A DNA stretch of 50,584 nt from an uncultured Caulobacteraceae bacterium (GTDB lineage Bacteria; Pseudomonadota; Alphaproteobacteria; Caulobacterales; Caulobacteraceae): contig CAIYVC010000169.1 of assembly GCA_903929535.1 (NCBI GenBank), positions 1 to 50,584 on the forward strand, given 5' to 3'. Made by a program: the position numbers and the translations under genes. The stretch's first letter is position 1. Every line of letters starts with the position of its first letter. Of the stretch, positions 27,571-38,541 are shown piece by piece. The notes beneath the pieces were generated by a model. It was not told the origin of the DNA and searched no databases. It saw only the letters and a list, made by a program, of their open reading frames with translations.

Positions 27571-28149
27571 ATGGACAAGGGACGGGTCGAGGCGTTCAGC
27601 GATGGCGTGATCGCCATCATCATCACCATCATGGTGCTGGAGCTGAAGGTGCCGCACGGCGCCGACCTCGCTGATCTCAAGCCGGTGCTGCCGGTCTTCT
27701 TCGGCTATGTGCTGAGCTTCATCTACGTCGGCATCTACTGGAACAATCACCACCACATGATGCAGAGCGTGGAGACGGTGAACGGCTCCATCCTGTGGGC
27801 CAATCTGCATCTGCTGTTCTGGCTGTCGATGCTGCCTTTCGCCACCTCCTGGATGGGCGAGAACCCACTGGCCACCGCTCCGGTCGCCCTGTTCGGCGCA
27901 GTGCTGTTCATGGCCGCCATCTCCTACACCATCCTGATGCTGCATCTGATCCGCCACGAAGGGCCGGACTCGGCCCTGGCCAAGGCGGTGGGCCGCGATT
28001 TCAAGGGCAAGGCGTCCCTCTGGTTCTACGTCGCCGGTATCGCCGCGGCCTTCTTCGTCCCGGCGGTGTCGCTGGCCCTCTATGTCGCTGTCGCGGGCAT
28101 CTGGTTCATCCCCGACCGGCGCGTGGAGCGGCAGCTAGGCGTGCGCTGA
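27571..28149 (+). CDS. TMEM175-family (DUF1211) potassium channel protein
   Basis: A 192-residue membrane protein with about five or six hydrophobic segments. The first helix carries RVEAFSDGVIAIIITIMVLEL, which contains the FSD signature of the TMEM175/DUF1211 family; the isoleucines of this helix form the potassium filter in characterised members. Further features are YWNNHHHMMQ at the next loop and WANLHLLFWLSMLPF, also family-typical. Bacterial members have one repeat and assemble as tetramers. AGGGGG lies five bases before the ATG. It follows the methyltransferase by 23 bases on the same strand and converges on the sirtuin gene, with three bases between the stops. Confidence 0.88.
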   Translation: MDKGRVEAFSDGVIAIIITIMVLELKVPHGADLADLKPVLPVFFGYVLSFIYVGIYWNNHHHMMQSVETVNGSILWANLHLLFWLSMLPFATSWMGENPLATAPVALFGAVLFMAAISYTILMLHLIRHEGPDSALAKAVGRDFKGKASLWFYVAGIAAAFFVPAVSLALYVAVAGIWFIPDRRVERQLGVR

Positions 28150-28152
28150 CCG

Positions 28153-28908
28153 TCAGGCCTCTGACGCCAGCAGGTCCACTGCCTCGGTCATCAGCGGCCC
28201 GATCTCCTCTTGCAGCACCAGGTCGGCGACACGATCCAACGGCGTCGCATCGCGGTTGACGATCACGAGCGGAATATCCGCCGACGCGGCCATGCGCGGC
28301 AGGGTGGCCGCAGGCTGCACCGTCAGGGACGAACCCAGTACCAGGAACAGGTCCGCCGCCAGGGTCTCCGCCTGCGCCCGCTCCATCACGCCCGGCGGCA
28401 TGGCCTGGCCGAACGAGACCACCGCCGTCTTGATCAGGCCGCCGCAGCCACAGACCGGTACGATGTCCTGCTCCAGGAAGGGCGCCTTCAGATGCTCCAG
28501 TTCGTGGCGCAGGCTGCAGGACAGGCAGGTCGCGTAGCTGGCGTTGCCGTGCAGTTCGATCACCTGGCCTGCTGGCGCGCCGCCGTCCTGGTGCAGGTTG
28601 TCGACGTTCTGGGTGATGACGACAGACGCCTTGCCCATCTCCAGCAGCCGCGCCACGGCCCGATGTCCGCTGTTGGGCTGCGAGCCGGTCCAGCGGGCGA
28701 TGCCGGAGAAGGCGCGGCTCCAGGCTTCGCGCCGCATGTCCTCGTCCGCCACGAACTCCTGGTATCTAATTGGTCTCATTTGGCTCCAGACGCCGGCGGG
28801 GCTGCGGAAGTCGGGGATGCCGGATTCGGTGGACACGCCTGCGCCGGTGAACACCACGATGCGGCGCGCGGGAGAGAGCAGGGCGGCGAGGCGAGCGGCG
28901 GGCGACAT
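28153..28908 (-). CDS. cobB: NAD-dependent protein deacylase, Sir2 family
   Basis: A 251-residue sirtuin. The NAD-binding motif VVFTGAGVSTESGIPDFRSPAGVW, the catalytic triplet region TQNVDNLHQ with active-site histidine in VIELHGNASYATC, the zinc ligands (CLSC and CGC in the loop near residues 135-160), and LVLGSSLTVQPAATLP with VIVNRD are all present. Sirtuins remove acyl groups from lysines and make nicotinamide and O-acyl-ADP-ribose. The tyrosine-arginine pair that marks SIRT5-type desuccinylases is not evident, which suggests ordinary deacetylation, but this is an inference. It is divergent from the YceI gene. Confidence 0.93.
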   Translation of the reverse strand: MSPAARLAALLSPARRIVVFTGAGVSTESGIPDFRSPAGVWSQMRPIRYQEFVADEDMRREAWSRAFSGIARWTGSQPNSGHRAVARLLEMGKASVVITQNVDNLHQDGGAPAGQVIELHGNASYATCLSCSLRHELEHLKAPFLEQDIVPVCGCGGLIKTAVVSFGQAMPPGVMERAQAETLAADLFLVLGSSLTVQPAATLPRMAASADIPLVIVNRDATPLDRVADLVLQEEIGPLMTEAVDLLASEA

Positions 28909-29031
28909 CGGTTGTCTATATGGCCTCAGCGCAGCGCCGGCGCCATGTCGTGTCTTCCCACCGGTTCATGCTAAGGCCTAGGTTAGAAGCCTGCGCCGCG
29001 CGTCGGCCATAAGAGATGCCCGGAGGATGCC

Positions 29032-29655
29032 TTGAAGCTCGCCCTTTCCGCCCTGTTGGCCACTGTGTTCGCGACCGCTGCGCTGGCCCAGGCGCCCAAG
29101 GATCCGCTGGACTATCTTGTGAAGGACCCGGCCAAGGTCCCCGCCGGCGCCTACGTCATCGAGCCGGCCCACACGCGGGTGATGTTCGGGGTAATGCACA
29201 AGGGTTTCACCCTCTACTACGGCCAGTTCAGCAATGTTTCCGGGACCATGAGCCTGGACCCCAAGGCCCTGGCGGCCAGCAAGTTCGACATCTCCGTGCC
29301 GACAGCCACCGTCTCCACCACCAATTCGGTTTTGGACGGCGAACTGCGCGATCCGATGTGGATGGACGCCGCCAAGTACCCGACCATCACCTTCAAGTCG
29401 AAGTCTGTGAAATCCACCGGCCCGTCCACCGCCGACGTCACCGGCGACTTCACCTTCCACGGCGTGACCAAGCCCCTGACCCTCAAGGTCAAGTTCAACG
29501 CCGCCGGCCCCGATCCCATGTCGCACAAGTACACGGTCGGCTTCGGCGTCACCGGGCGGATCAAGCGCGCCGAATACAACTTCGCCACCGAAGAGCCGAT
29601 CCTGGGCGACGACGTCGATCTGATCATCTCCGCCGCCTTCGTGAAGGCCCCGTAA
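29032..29655 (+). CDS. YceI family periplasmic protein
   Basis: A 207-residue exported protein of the lipocalin-like YceI family, thought to bind isoprenoid or other amphipathic ligands in the periplasm. It has a signal peptide (KLALSALLATVFATAALA-Q) and the family pattern: YVIEPAHTRVMFGVMHKGF, FDISVPTATVSTTNSVLDGE, DAAKYPTITFKSKSVK, GDFTFHGVTKPLTLKV and GVTGRIKRAEYNF. The start is TTG at 29032, five bases after GGAGG (29022-29026); this is the only start that gives a proper signal peptide. It stands alone, divergent from the sirtuin. Confidence 0.93.
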   Translation: MKLALSALLATVFATAALAQAPKDPLDYLVKDPAKVPAGAYVIEPAHTRVMFGVMHKGFTLYYGQFSNVSGTMSLDPKALAASKFDISVPTATVSTTNSVLDGELRDPMWMDAAKYPTITFKSKSVKSTGPSTADVTGDFTFHGVTKPLTLKVKFNAAGPDPMSHKYTVGFGVTGRIKRAEYNFATEEPILGDDVDLIISAAFVKAP

Positions 29656-29770
29656 GGGGCCGCAACCCTTTGCAGCCTCGCGCGTTGCCGCTTAAGGGGA
29701 GATGCAGGTTGGCGCGGGTCGAGCCAGACGTCTGTTCGGCCCTCTATATGCGCCCTAGACCGGACCTGCT

Positions 29771-33025
<3,255 letters not shown>

Positions 33026-33117
33026 CCGGTGCGGCGCTGTAACGCGCTGGCGGGGACGGCCAAGCTCGCGCAAGATGCGAAATGGCGGCTGGCGTCCGCC
33101 GGCGACCGGAGCCTTCC

Positions 33118-34164
33118 GTGGACGTGGACCTCAACGACCTCGCCGACCGCGAGCGGGCCGCCGGCGAAGCGCTGGCGCGGGCCGTTGGGACAGGCGAGAC
33201 CGAATTTCGCGAGCTGGCCGACAACGCGCCGGTGCTGATGTGGCGCGCGGGGCTGGACAAGGTCTGCGACTACTTCAACAAGCCCTGGCTCGATTTCGTC
33301 GGCTGCACTCTGCAGGAGGAGGTCGGGTTCGGCTGGGCCGACCGGGTCCATCCCGAGGACCTGACCGACATCGTCGCGGACTTCGTGAAGGCGTTCGACG
33401 ACCGGGTCCCGTTCAGCCTGACCTACCGGCTGCGCCGGGCGGATGGGCAGTACCGGTGGATCATCGACAAGGGCGCGCCGTTCGAGCGGCAGGGGGTGTT
33501 CGCGGGCTACATTGGCAGCTGCCTCGACATCACCGAGATGCGCGAGCTGCAGGCGCACCAGGAGGTTCTGCTGGCCGAGCTGAACCATCGGGTGAAGAAC
33601 AACCTTTCGCTGATCATTTCCTTTCTGGCGTTCTCGGCCAATCGGGCGGTGGCGGAGGAGGCCAAGGTGCTGCTGAAGGCGGCGATCACGCGGATCCACG
33701 GGGTCGCGGCGATCCAGGGGCAGCTGCACCAGAAGCCGGCGGGCGAGGTCGACCTGGGGCAGTACCTGCCGGCGCTGGCGCGGGCGGTGCTGGAGGCCGA
33801 GGTCGAGGGCCGGGGCCGGCTGGCGCTGGAGACCGAACCGGTGATGGCCAGCTTCCAGCAGGCGTCCAACCTGGGGCTGATCGTCAACGAGCTGGTCATC
33901 AACGCGATCAAGCACGGCGGGGTCCAGGCGGGGCCGGTGCGGCTGCGGCTGAGGCGGCTGGACGAGCGGACCGGCGAGCTGACCGTCTCGGACGAGGGCC
34001 CCGGCTTCAGCGCCGCGGTGCTGGCCAATCCGAACACCTCGACCCGCAGGGGCGGTGGGCTGATGGACGCCTTGGCGGCCCACGCCCAGGCTAGCCTGGT
34101 CAGGGAGAACGCCCCCGGCGCCAGCGTACGCCTGACCTTTCCGATCGACGCCCCCACGCCTTAG
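33118..34164 (+). CDS. PAS domain sensor histidine kinase, HisKA_2/HWE-like
   Basis: A soluble kinase of 348 residues. A PAS domain (about 30-145: FRELADNAPVLMWRAG, WLDFVGCTLQEE, WADRVHPEDL, YRLRRADGQYRWIIDKGAP) is followed by a HisKA_2 dimerisation helix with His157 in ELNHRVKNNLSLI. An ATPase domain follows, with NELVINAIKHGG and DEGPGF. The PAS has no LOV cysteine motif, so blue-light sensing through FMN is not expected. GGAG six bases before GTG 33118 supports this start; an ATG at 33082 would add 12 residues. It lies 92 bases after the hybrid kinase. Kinases of this class often feed the alphaproteobacterial general stress response, but no phyR/nepR is in the window. Its stop overlaps the protease stop by four bases. 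Confidence 0.88.
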   Translation: MDVDLNDLADRERAAGEALARAVGTGETEFRELADNAPVLMWRAGLDKVCDYFNKPWLDFVGCTLQEEVGFGWADRVHPEDLTDIVADFVKAFDDRVPFSLTYRLRRADGQYRWIIDKGAPFERQGVFAGYIGSCLDITEMRELQAHQEVLLAELNHRVKNNLSLIISFLAFSANRAVAEEAKVLLKAAITRIHGVAAIQGQLHQKPAGEVDLGQYLPALARAVLEAEVEGRGRLALETEPVMASFQQASNLGLIVNELVINAIKHGGVQAGPVRLRLRRLDERTGELTVSDEGPGFSAAVLANPNTSTRRGGGLMDALAAHAQASLVRENAPGASVRLTFPIDAPTP

Positions 34165-35849
34165 CTGGTCCAGTAGCCTGTCGAAATGTGGCTGCCGATC
34201 AGCTGCACGTTCTCGTTGGAGATGGCGAAGTTGACGAGGAGCTGGTCGCGGGGCTGGCCGGCGTCGGCCTGGCCGATCCAGTAGTCGAGCCCGGCCTGGT
34301 CGGGCGCGCGGCCCAGGACGTTGGTGTAGAGGGCCTGGATGTAGGCGGCGTTGCTGACGTTGGTCCCGTAACGCTGGGCGTATTCGGGCGCGGCGAGGAA
34401 GCTGTCGGCCAGGCTGATGCTCGAGGTGTTCTGAGCGTCGGCGACGGTCGCCCAATAGCGGAAGCCGGCGTTGTCGGGCATGCGGGCGTAGGCGGCCTGG
34501 TAGATCTCGTAGACCAGGGTGTCCTGGGCGGAGTGCAGGTCGAAGACGAGGGTGACGTCGGTGAACTTGACCTGCTCGACGTTGGTCAGGGTGTCGGAGC
34601 CGTCGCGGATGGTGGAGCCGGCGTCGGTGACGGTGATGGCGCCGGAGGCCGCCTTGGTCACGGTGTAGAGCGCGCGGGCGGCGCTGTAGAGGACGGTATC
34701 GACCCCGCCGCCGCCGTCGATGACGTCGTTGCCCGCGCCGCTGGTGATCTGGTTGGCGACGTCGTTGCCGAAGACCATATCGCCGTAGTTGCTGAGCTTG
34801 ATGTTCTCGATGGTGGTCGAGAAGGAGACGCCGAGGTTACTGTCGCCGGTGTATTCGCTGGAGGAGAAGTTGGAGGCCGACCAGGTGAAGCTGGGGAACA
34901 GGGCCCTATAGTAGGCGACCTGATCGGCCACGCTGAACAGGCCGATGGAGCTGTAGCTGCCCGGATGCATGTCCACCACCGAGTGGCGGGTCATCTGGGT
35001 CAGGTCAAAGGTGTCGGTCCCCGAGGCGTCATAGATGCTGCGGATGTAGGGCCAGACCGCGCTCTGCGTCCCGTTGATGTAGATGTCGCCCTGACCGCGG
35101 AAGCCCCACACCGTGTCGCCGGCGTTGGCGGCGGTATCGGCGCCGTAGAGGTCCTGCACGGCCTGGATGTCCAGCACCATGGGCGTGGAGGGGAAGACGT
35201 TGACGTGGCTGGCCACGGGGCGGCCGCCGACATTGCTGTAGCTGTAGAGGGCCGAGTTGGTCTGGACCGTGTCCGTGTAGGACATGATCGTATAGAGGCG
35301 GTTCTGATACTGCGTCGGCAGATAGTTGATGGTGCTGTCGTCGTCGTTGAACGGGTGCTCCAGACCGAAGGCGTGGCCGAGCTCGTGCAGAGTCGCCTCG
35401 AAGTCGTAGCCGGTCAGGTTGCCGCTGGCGTGCGAGGCGTCGATCCAGATGTCGCCGGCCTTGGGCGAGCCTGACGTGCCCTTGGCGGGGGCCATGTAGG
35501 TATAGCCCCAGGTGCCGCTGCCGTCGCGCACCTGCACATTGGTGAAGGCCACACGGATGCTGCCCGAGCCCGAGGCGTTGTCGGGCACCTCGACCAGGGT
35601 CGGGGCGATGTAGCTGTCCCAGATGGCCACGGCGGCGCGGAATTGGTCCGCCTGGGCCGCGTTCAGCACCGAATAGGTGGAGGCGGTGATCTCGCTGCCG
35701 GCGCCGTAGCTGTTCCAGATGCTGGACGCGGTGGGGATGGAAAAGGTGATGGTCGTGGTCGACGACCAGCGCGACCCGTTGGGGAAGGCCGGGTCGTTGA
35801 ACAGCAGGCCCGCGTCGATCTGTGCAGTGGTGAGATTGACCTGAGTCAC
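34161..35849 (-). CDS. Serralysin-like M10 metalloprotease with RTX and DUF4214 parts
   Basis: A 562-residue protein with no Sec signal. The zinc motif HELGHAFGLEH (His155, Glu156, His159, His165) and the Met-turn TIMSYTD (Met189) define an M10 metzincin of the serralysin type. A single short RTX-like stretch (about 358-385: GNDVANQITSGAG then NDVIDGGGGVDT) would bind calcium. The C-terminal part (about 440-545, EIYQAAYARMPDNAGFRYW and LYTNVLGRAPDQAGLDYW) is a DUF4214 domain. Such proteins are exported by a type I system, but no ABC exporter, fusion protein or inhibitor gene is in the window. The start is GTG at 35849 with AGGAGG about eight bases upstream. Confidence 0.9.
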   Translation of the reverse strand: MTQVNLTTAQIDAGLLFNDPAFPNGSRWSSTTTITFSIPTASSIWNSYGAGSEITASTYSVLNAAQADQFRAAVAIWDSYIAPTLVEVPDNASGSGSIRVAFTNVQVRDGSGTWGYTYMAPAKGTSGSPKAGDIWIDASHASGNLTGYDFEATLHELGHAFGLEHPFNDDDSTINYLPTQYQNRLYTIMSYTDTVQTNSALYSYSNVGGRPVASHVNVFPSTPMVLDIQAVQDLYGADTAANAGDTVWGFRGQGDIYINGTQSAVWPYIRSIYDASGTDTFDLTQMTRHSVVDMHPGSYSSIGLFSVADQVAYYRALFPSFTWSASNFSSSEYTGDSNLGVSFSTTIENIKLSNYGDMVFGNDVANQITSGAGNDVIDGGGGVDTVLYSAARALYTVTKAASGAITVTDAGSTIRDGSDTLTNVEQVKFTDVTLVFDLHSAQDTLVYEIYQAAYARMPDNAGFRYWATVADAQNTSSISLADSFLAAPEYAQRYGTNVSNAAYIQALYTNVLGRAPDQAGLDYWIGQADAGQPRDQLLVNFAISNENVQLIGSHISTGYWTS

Positions 35850-36048
35850 TGCACGGGCCCTCCTGGGCCTCGATCACGATTGGACGCCGACGACACTAGC
35901 ACCCCACTAGGCCTGTTTTAGTATGAACAAGAGCCAACGAGATACGTCGGAAGCGCCATAACCGATCGCAGTTTGGGGGGTGGGCGGCGCTGCGTCTTGG
36001 GATGATGGCCGGGGTGGGTATAGTGCCGCAAAACCCAGGAGCGCGCCG

Positions 36049-36669
36049 ATGGCTGAGCTGACCCTCTATACCAACCCCATGTCGCGCGGGCGGATCGCCC
36101 GGTGGATGCTGGAGGAGGTGGGCGCGCCCTATGAGGCGAAGATCGTGCCGTACGGGCAGCACAAGGCGCCGGACTATCTGGCGCTGAACCCGATGGGCAA
36201 GCTGCCGACCCTGGTGCACGGCAAAACGGTGGTGACCGAATGCGCCGCCATCTGCGCCTATCTGGCCGACGCCTTCCCCGAGGCGGGCCTGGCCCCGGCG
36301 CTGAAGGATCGCGGCGCCTACTACCGCTGGATGTTCTTCGCCGCGGGCCCGCTGGAGGCGGCCACCACCAACCAGTCGTTCGGCTTCCAGCTGCCCGAGA
36401 ACGGCGACCGCCGGGCCGGGTACGGCAGCTATGAGCAGACGCTGGACGCGCTGGACTATGCGGTGACGCGCAGCGAATTCGTGGCCGGCGACCGGTTCAC
36501 GGCGGCGGACGTCTATCTGGGTTCGCACATCGGCTTCGGCCTGGCGTTCAAGACCATCGAGCCGCGCGAGGCGTTCGTGGCCTACTGGAAACGCATCGAG
36601 GCGCGCCCCGCGTGCGTGAAGGCGCGCGAGACGGACGAGCGGCTGATGGCGGAGATGCAGGCGGGTTGA
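36049..36669 (+). CDS. Glutathione S-transferase family protein
   Basis: A soluble 206-residue GST-fold protein. The thioredoxin-like N-domain (LTLYTNPMSRGRIARWMLEE, NPMGKLPTLV, TECAAICAYLADAFP) contains the conserved cis-proline and the glutathione-gripping E/C-A pair. A helical C-domain carries the N-capping motif in RFTAADVYLGSHIGF. The catalytic residue is probably a serine or tyrosine in TNPMSRG, so a beta/theta-like class is plausible. Substrate unknown. AGGAG (36037-36041) is seven bases before the ATG, which fixes the start. It is followed by a repeat element and stands alone. Confidence 0.9.
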   Translation: MAELTLYTNPMSRGRIARWMLEEVGAPYEAKIVPYGQHKAPDYLALNPMGKLPTLVHGKTVVTECAAICAYLADAFPEAGLAPALKDRGAYYRWMFFAAGPLEAATTNQSFGFQLPENGDRRAGYGSYEQTLDALDYAVTRSEFVAGDRFTAADVYLGSHIGFGLAFKTIEPREAFVAYWKRIEARPACVKARETDERLMAEMQAG

Positions 36670-36673
36670 CGCC

Positions 36674-36877
36674 GTTACCTCCCCCGTTGCGGAGCAATGG
36701 CGGGAGGGGGACCGCCCGCTGCAAAGCGGGGGGTGTAGGGGGCAGGTCAAGCCCACGTCGTTAGGAAGAGCCGTGGAAAGGTGGATCTGTGGGGCTTGCC
36801 CCCTCCACCACGCGCTCTTCGCTACGCTCGGCGAGTGGTCCCCCTCCCGCCATCGCTACCGCGACGGGGGAGGTGAC
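36674..36877. repeat. Inverted repeat pair between GST and hypothetical gene
   Basis: The left arm (36674-36756) and right arm (36789-36877) are inverted copies. The best-matching part is ACCTCCCCCGT...GATGGCGGGAGGGGGACC, and both arms end in a variant of GGGGGCAAGCCCAC. The left arm lies outside genes; the right arm is inside the C-terminal coding region of the gene at 36761-37363. Confidence 0.8.
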
Positions 36878-37363
36878 CCCGAGATCACGCTGAATCTCCT
36901 CGATCAGCTCCTCGGTCGGCCGGCGCAGAAAATCCTCGCGTTCCAATCGTTCCGCGCGTTCCGTCTCGCGGCGCTCCGCCGCCCCATCCCGGTCGCGCTT
37001 GTCGTCGGCGGGGTCGTAGTAGGGGGTGTCGTCGTCGTCGTTGAGCCAGCGGACCACCAGCTGCGTCGGTTCGGCGTCCTCGTCCCTGGCCGTCTCGCCC
37101 TTGATCTCCTGAATCAGGCGGGCCTGGAGGAGGACGGCCATGCGGGCGGCGCGGGAGACGCGGGCGAAGGCCATGGCCAGATCGCCGGTGAATGCGGGTT
37201 CGGGATCGGGCGCTTCACCCTTGGCCTGGGCCACGACGGCGCGGGTCATTTCCAGACCCAGTTCGGCCAGTTCGCTCAGCACCTCCAGTTGACGGTCCAG
37301 CAGCGGGCGCGACCAGTCGTCGGGCTCAGCGTCGGTTTCAGCGGGGGAGGGGCGGGCGCTCAT
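36761..37363 (-). CDS. Hypothetical soluble protein with repeat-encoded C-terminus
   Basis: A 200-residue acidic protein with no signal peptide or membrane helix. The N-terminal two thirds are helical (PLLDRQLEVLSELAELGLEM, DLAMAFARVSRAARMAVLLQ), then comes a very charged linker (about 108-150, DDDDTPYYDPADDKRDRD and AERRETERAERLERED) that may form a coiled coil, then FLRRPTEELIEEIQRDLGV. I do not recognise a characterised family. The last 38 or so residues are encoded by the right arm of the inverted repeat at 36789-36877 and the loop beyond it, so the ancestral protein probably ended near the RDLGV helix. Divergent from the cupin gene at 37479. Confidence 0.7.
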   Translation of the reverse strand: MSARPSPAETDAEPDDWSRPLLDRQLEVLSELAELGLEMTRAVVAQAKGEAPDPEPAFTGDLAMAFARVSRAARMAVLLQARLIQEIKGETARDEDAEPTQLVVRWLNDDDDTPYYDPADDKRDRDGAAERRETERAERLEREDFLRRPTEELIEEIQRDLGVTSPVAVAMAGGGPLAERSEERVVEGASPTDPPFHGSS

Positions 37364-37478
37364 CTTTGGAACAAAGGATGAACTGAGTTGGTGGAAAGTC
37401 CAATCCTGCTTCGCCGAGGCTTCGCAGGACTAACGTCCGGCGCCATGCTCGACGCCTCGCATCCGCAAAGGCCTCGCC

Positions 37479-37880
37479 ATGAAACACGCTCTCGCCCTAG
37501 CCGCCGTCCTCGCACTCACGGGCGCTTCCGCCTTCGCCCAAGCCCCCACGCCCAATGCAGTCTCTCCGCTGCTCATGGCCAAGGACCTGATCCCCGGGCC
37601 GGGCAAGGAGGTGCGGATGATGACCATCGTCTCGCCTCCCGGCGGCGCCTCGGCCGCGCACCGGCACAACGCCCAGGTGTTCGTCTACATGCTGTCGGGC
37701 TCGATGGTGATGCAGGTGAAGGGCCAGCCGCCGGTGACCCTGCTGCCCGGCCAGACCTTCTACGAGAACCCCGGCGACGTGCATGTGGTCAGCCGGAATG
37801 CAAGTGCGACGGAACCGGCGAAGTTCCTGGCGGTGATGATCTTGGAGAAGGGGGCGGCGACTACGGTGCCGGTGGAGTAA
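37479..37880 (+). CDS. Exported cupin-domain protein
   Basis: A 133-residue protein with a signal peptide (KHALALAAVLALTGASAFA-Q) and one cupin barrel. Motif 1 is SAAHRHNAQVFVYMLSG, with the HxH metal-binding pair but Gln/Val where the usual Glu stands; motif 2 is PGQTFYENPGDVHVVSRNAS with a metal-type histidine. It may bind a metal or small ligand in the periplasm; no activity can be assigned. AAAGG lies eight bases before the ATG. Two further exported cupin-like proteins lie at 40.5 and 48.7 kb. Confidence 0.85.
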   Translation: MKHALALAAVLALTGASAFAQAPTPNAVSPLLMAKDLIPGPGKEVRMMTIVSPPGGASAAHRHNAQVFVYMLSGSMVMQVKGQPPVTLLPGQTFYENPGDVHVVSRNASATEPAKFLAVMILEKGAATTVPVE

Positions 37881-37956
37881 GGGGACGTGCGGGCAATACC
37901 AACGTTTGACGAATACAACCTGAGGTGTAGCGTTGCTTTAGGCGGGGAGAACAAAG

Positions 37957-38286
37957 ATGCGAGGCTTCATCAGGCTGTGTAGCAGCGTCTTTGTGCTTTT
38001 GGGCATGGCGACAATGGTCGTTACAGTGCTCGTTGCGATTAAGGCTCTTTCGCTTGGTGCAGCATCGGCCGACGGTTTGGGCGGAGCGGCCGCCCTTGCA
38101 GTTGGTATTCTCGTGCTCGTCATTGGCTTTTTGGGGGGCGCTTCCCTGACCCTAATTGGCGGCGCAGCTTATTTGCTGGCCAGTATCGACTATCGCCTGG
38201 AGCTCGCCGGCAAACGAACACCTGAAGTGACCCCAATGGCTGAGACCTTTGGTGTGACCGAAAGCGGTGTTCCCTCAATTGTATAA
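37957..38286 (+). CDS. Small membrane protein of unknown function
   Basis: A 109-residue protein with two hydrophobic helices (about 8-32, FVLLGMATMVVTVLVAIKAL, and 45-76, ALAVGILVLVIGFLGGASL) and a short hydrophilic tail ending GVTESGVPSIV. No family is recognised. GGGGAG seven bases before the ATG supports translation. The gene and its flanks (about 37.88-38.35 kb) are clearly richer in A and T than the surroundings and use codons such as TTT, CTT and ATT that are rare nearby, so recent acquisition is possible. A TTGACG at 37906 may be a -35 box, though the -10 is poor. Confidence 0.65.
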   Translation: MRGFIRLCSSVFVLLGMATMVVTVLVAIKALSLGAASADGLGGAAALAVGILVLVIGFLGGASLTLIGGAAYLLASIDYRLELAGKRTPEVTPMAETFGVTESGVPSIV

Positions 38287-38541
38287 ATAGATTAGCGCCC
38301 TGGCAAATTCGAAAGTTCCTATGGCCAAGCGTGGGCTTCTCGTCGCGGCGCAGTCCAAGGCGTGGGCAGATATCTATTACCGCCAGCGGGCGAGTGCCGC
38401 CTCAGGGATCGCAATCCCGGCGACGCCTGCCCCCGGGCCTCCAGTTCTATAGCCTTCTCCAACCTTGACACCGCCCCCCCGCCATGCGCCCTTCCGCGCT
38501 CTTTAAAACCCCCTTTTGAGCCGCCCGAAGAACGCCCGAAA

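Noticed and set aside
33118-34164. Blue-light LOV kinase
   Set aside because: The PAS domain lacks the LOV cysteine motif, so only the kinase class is supported.
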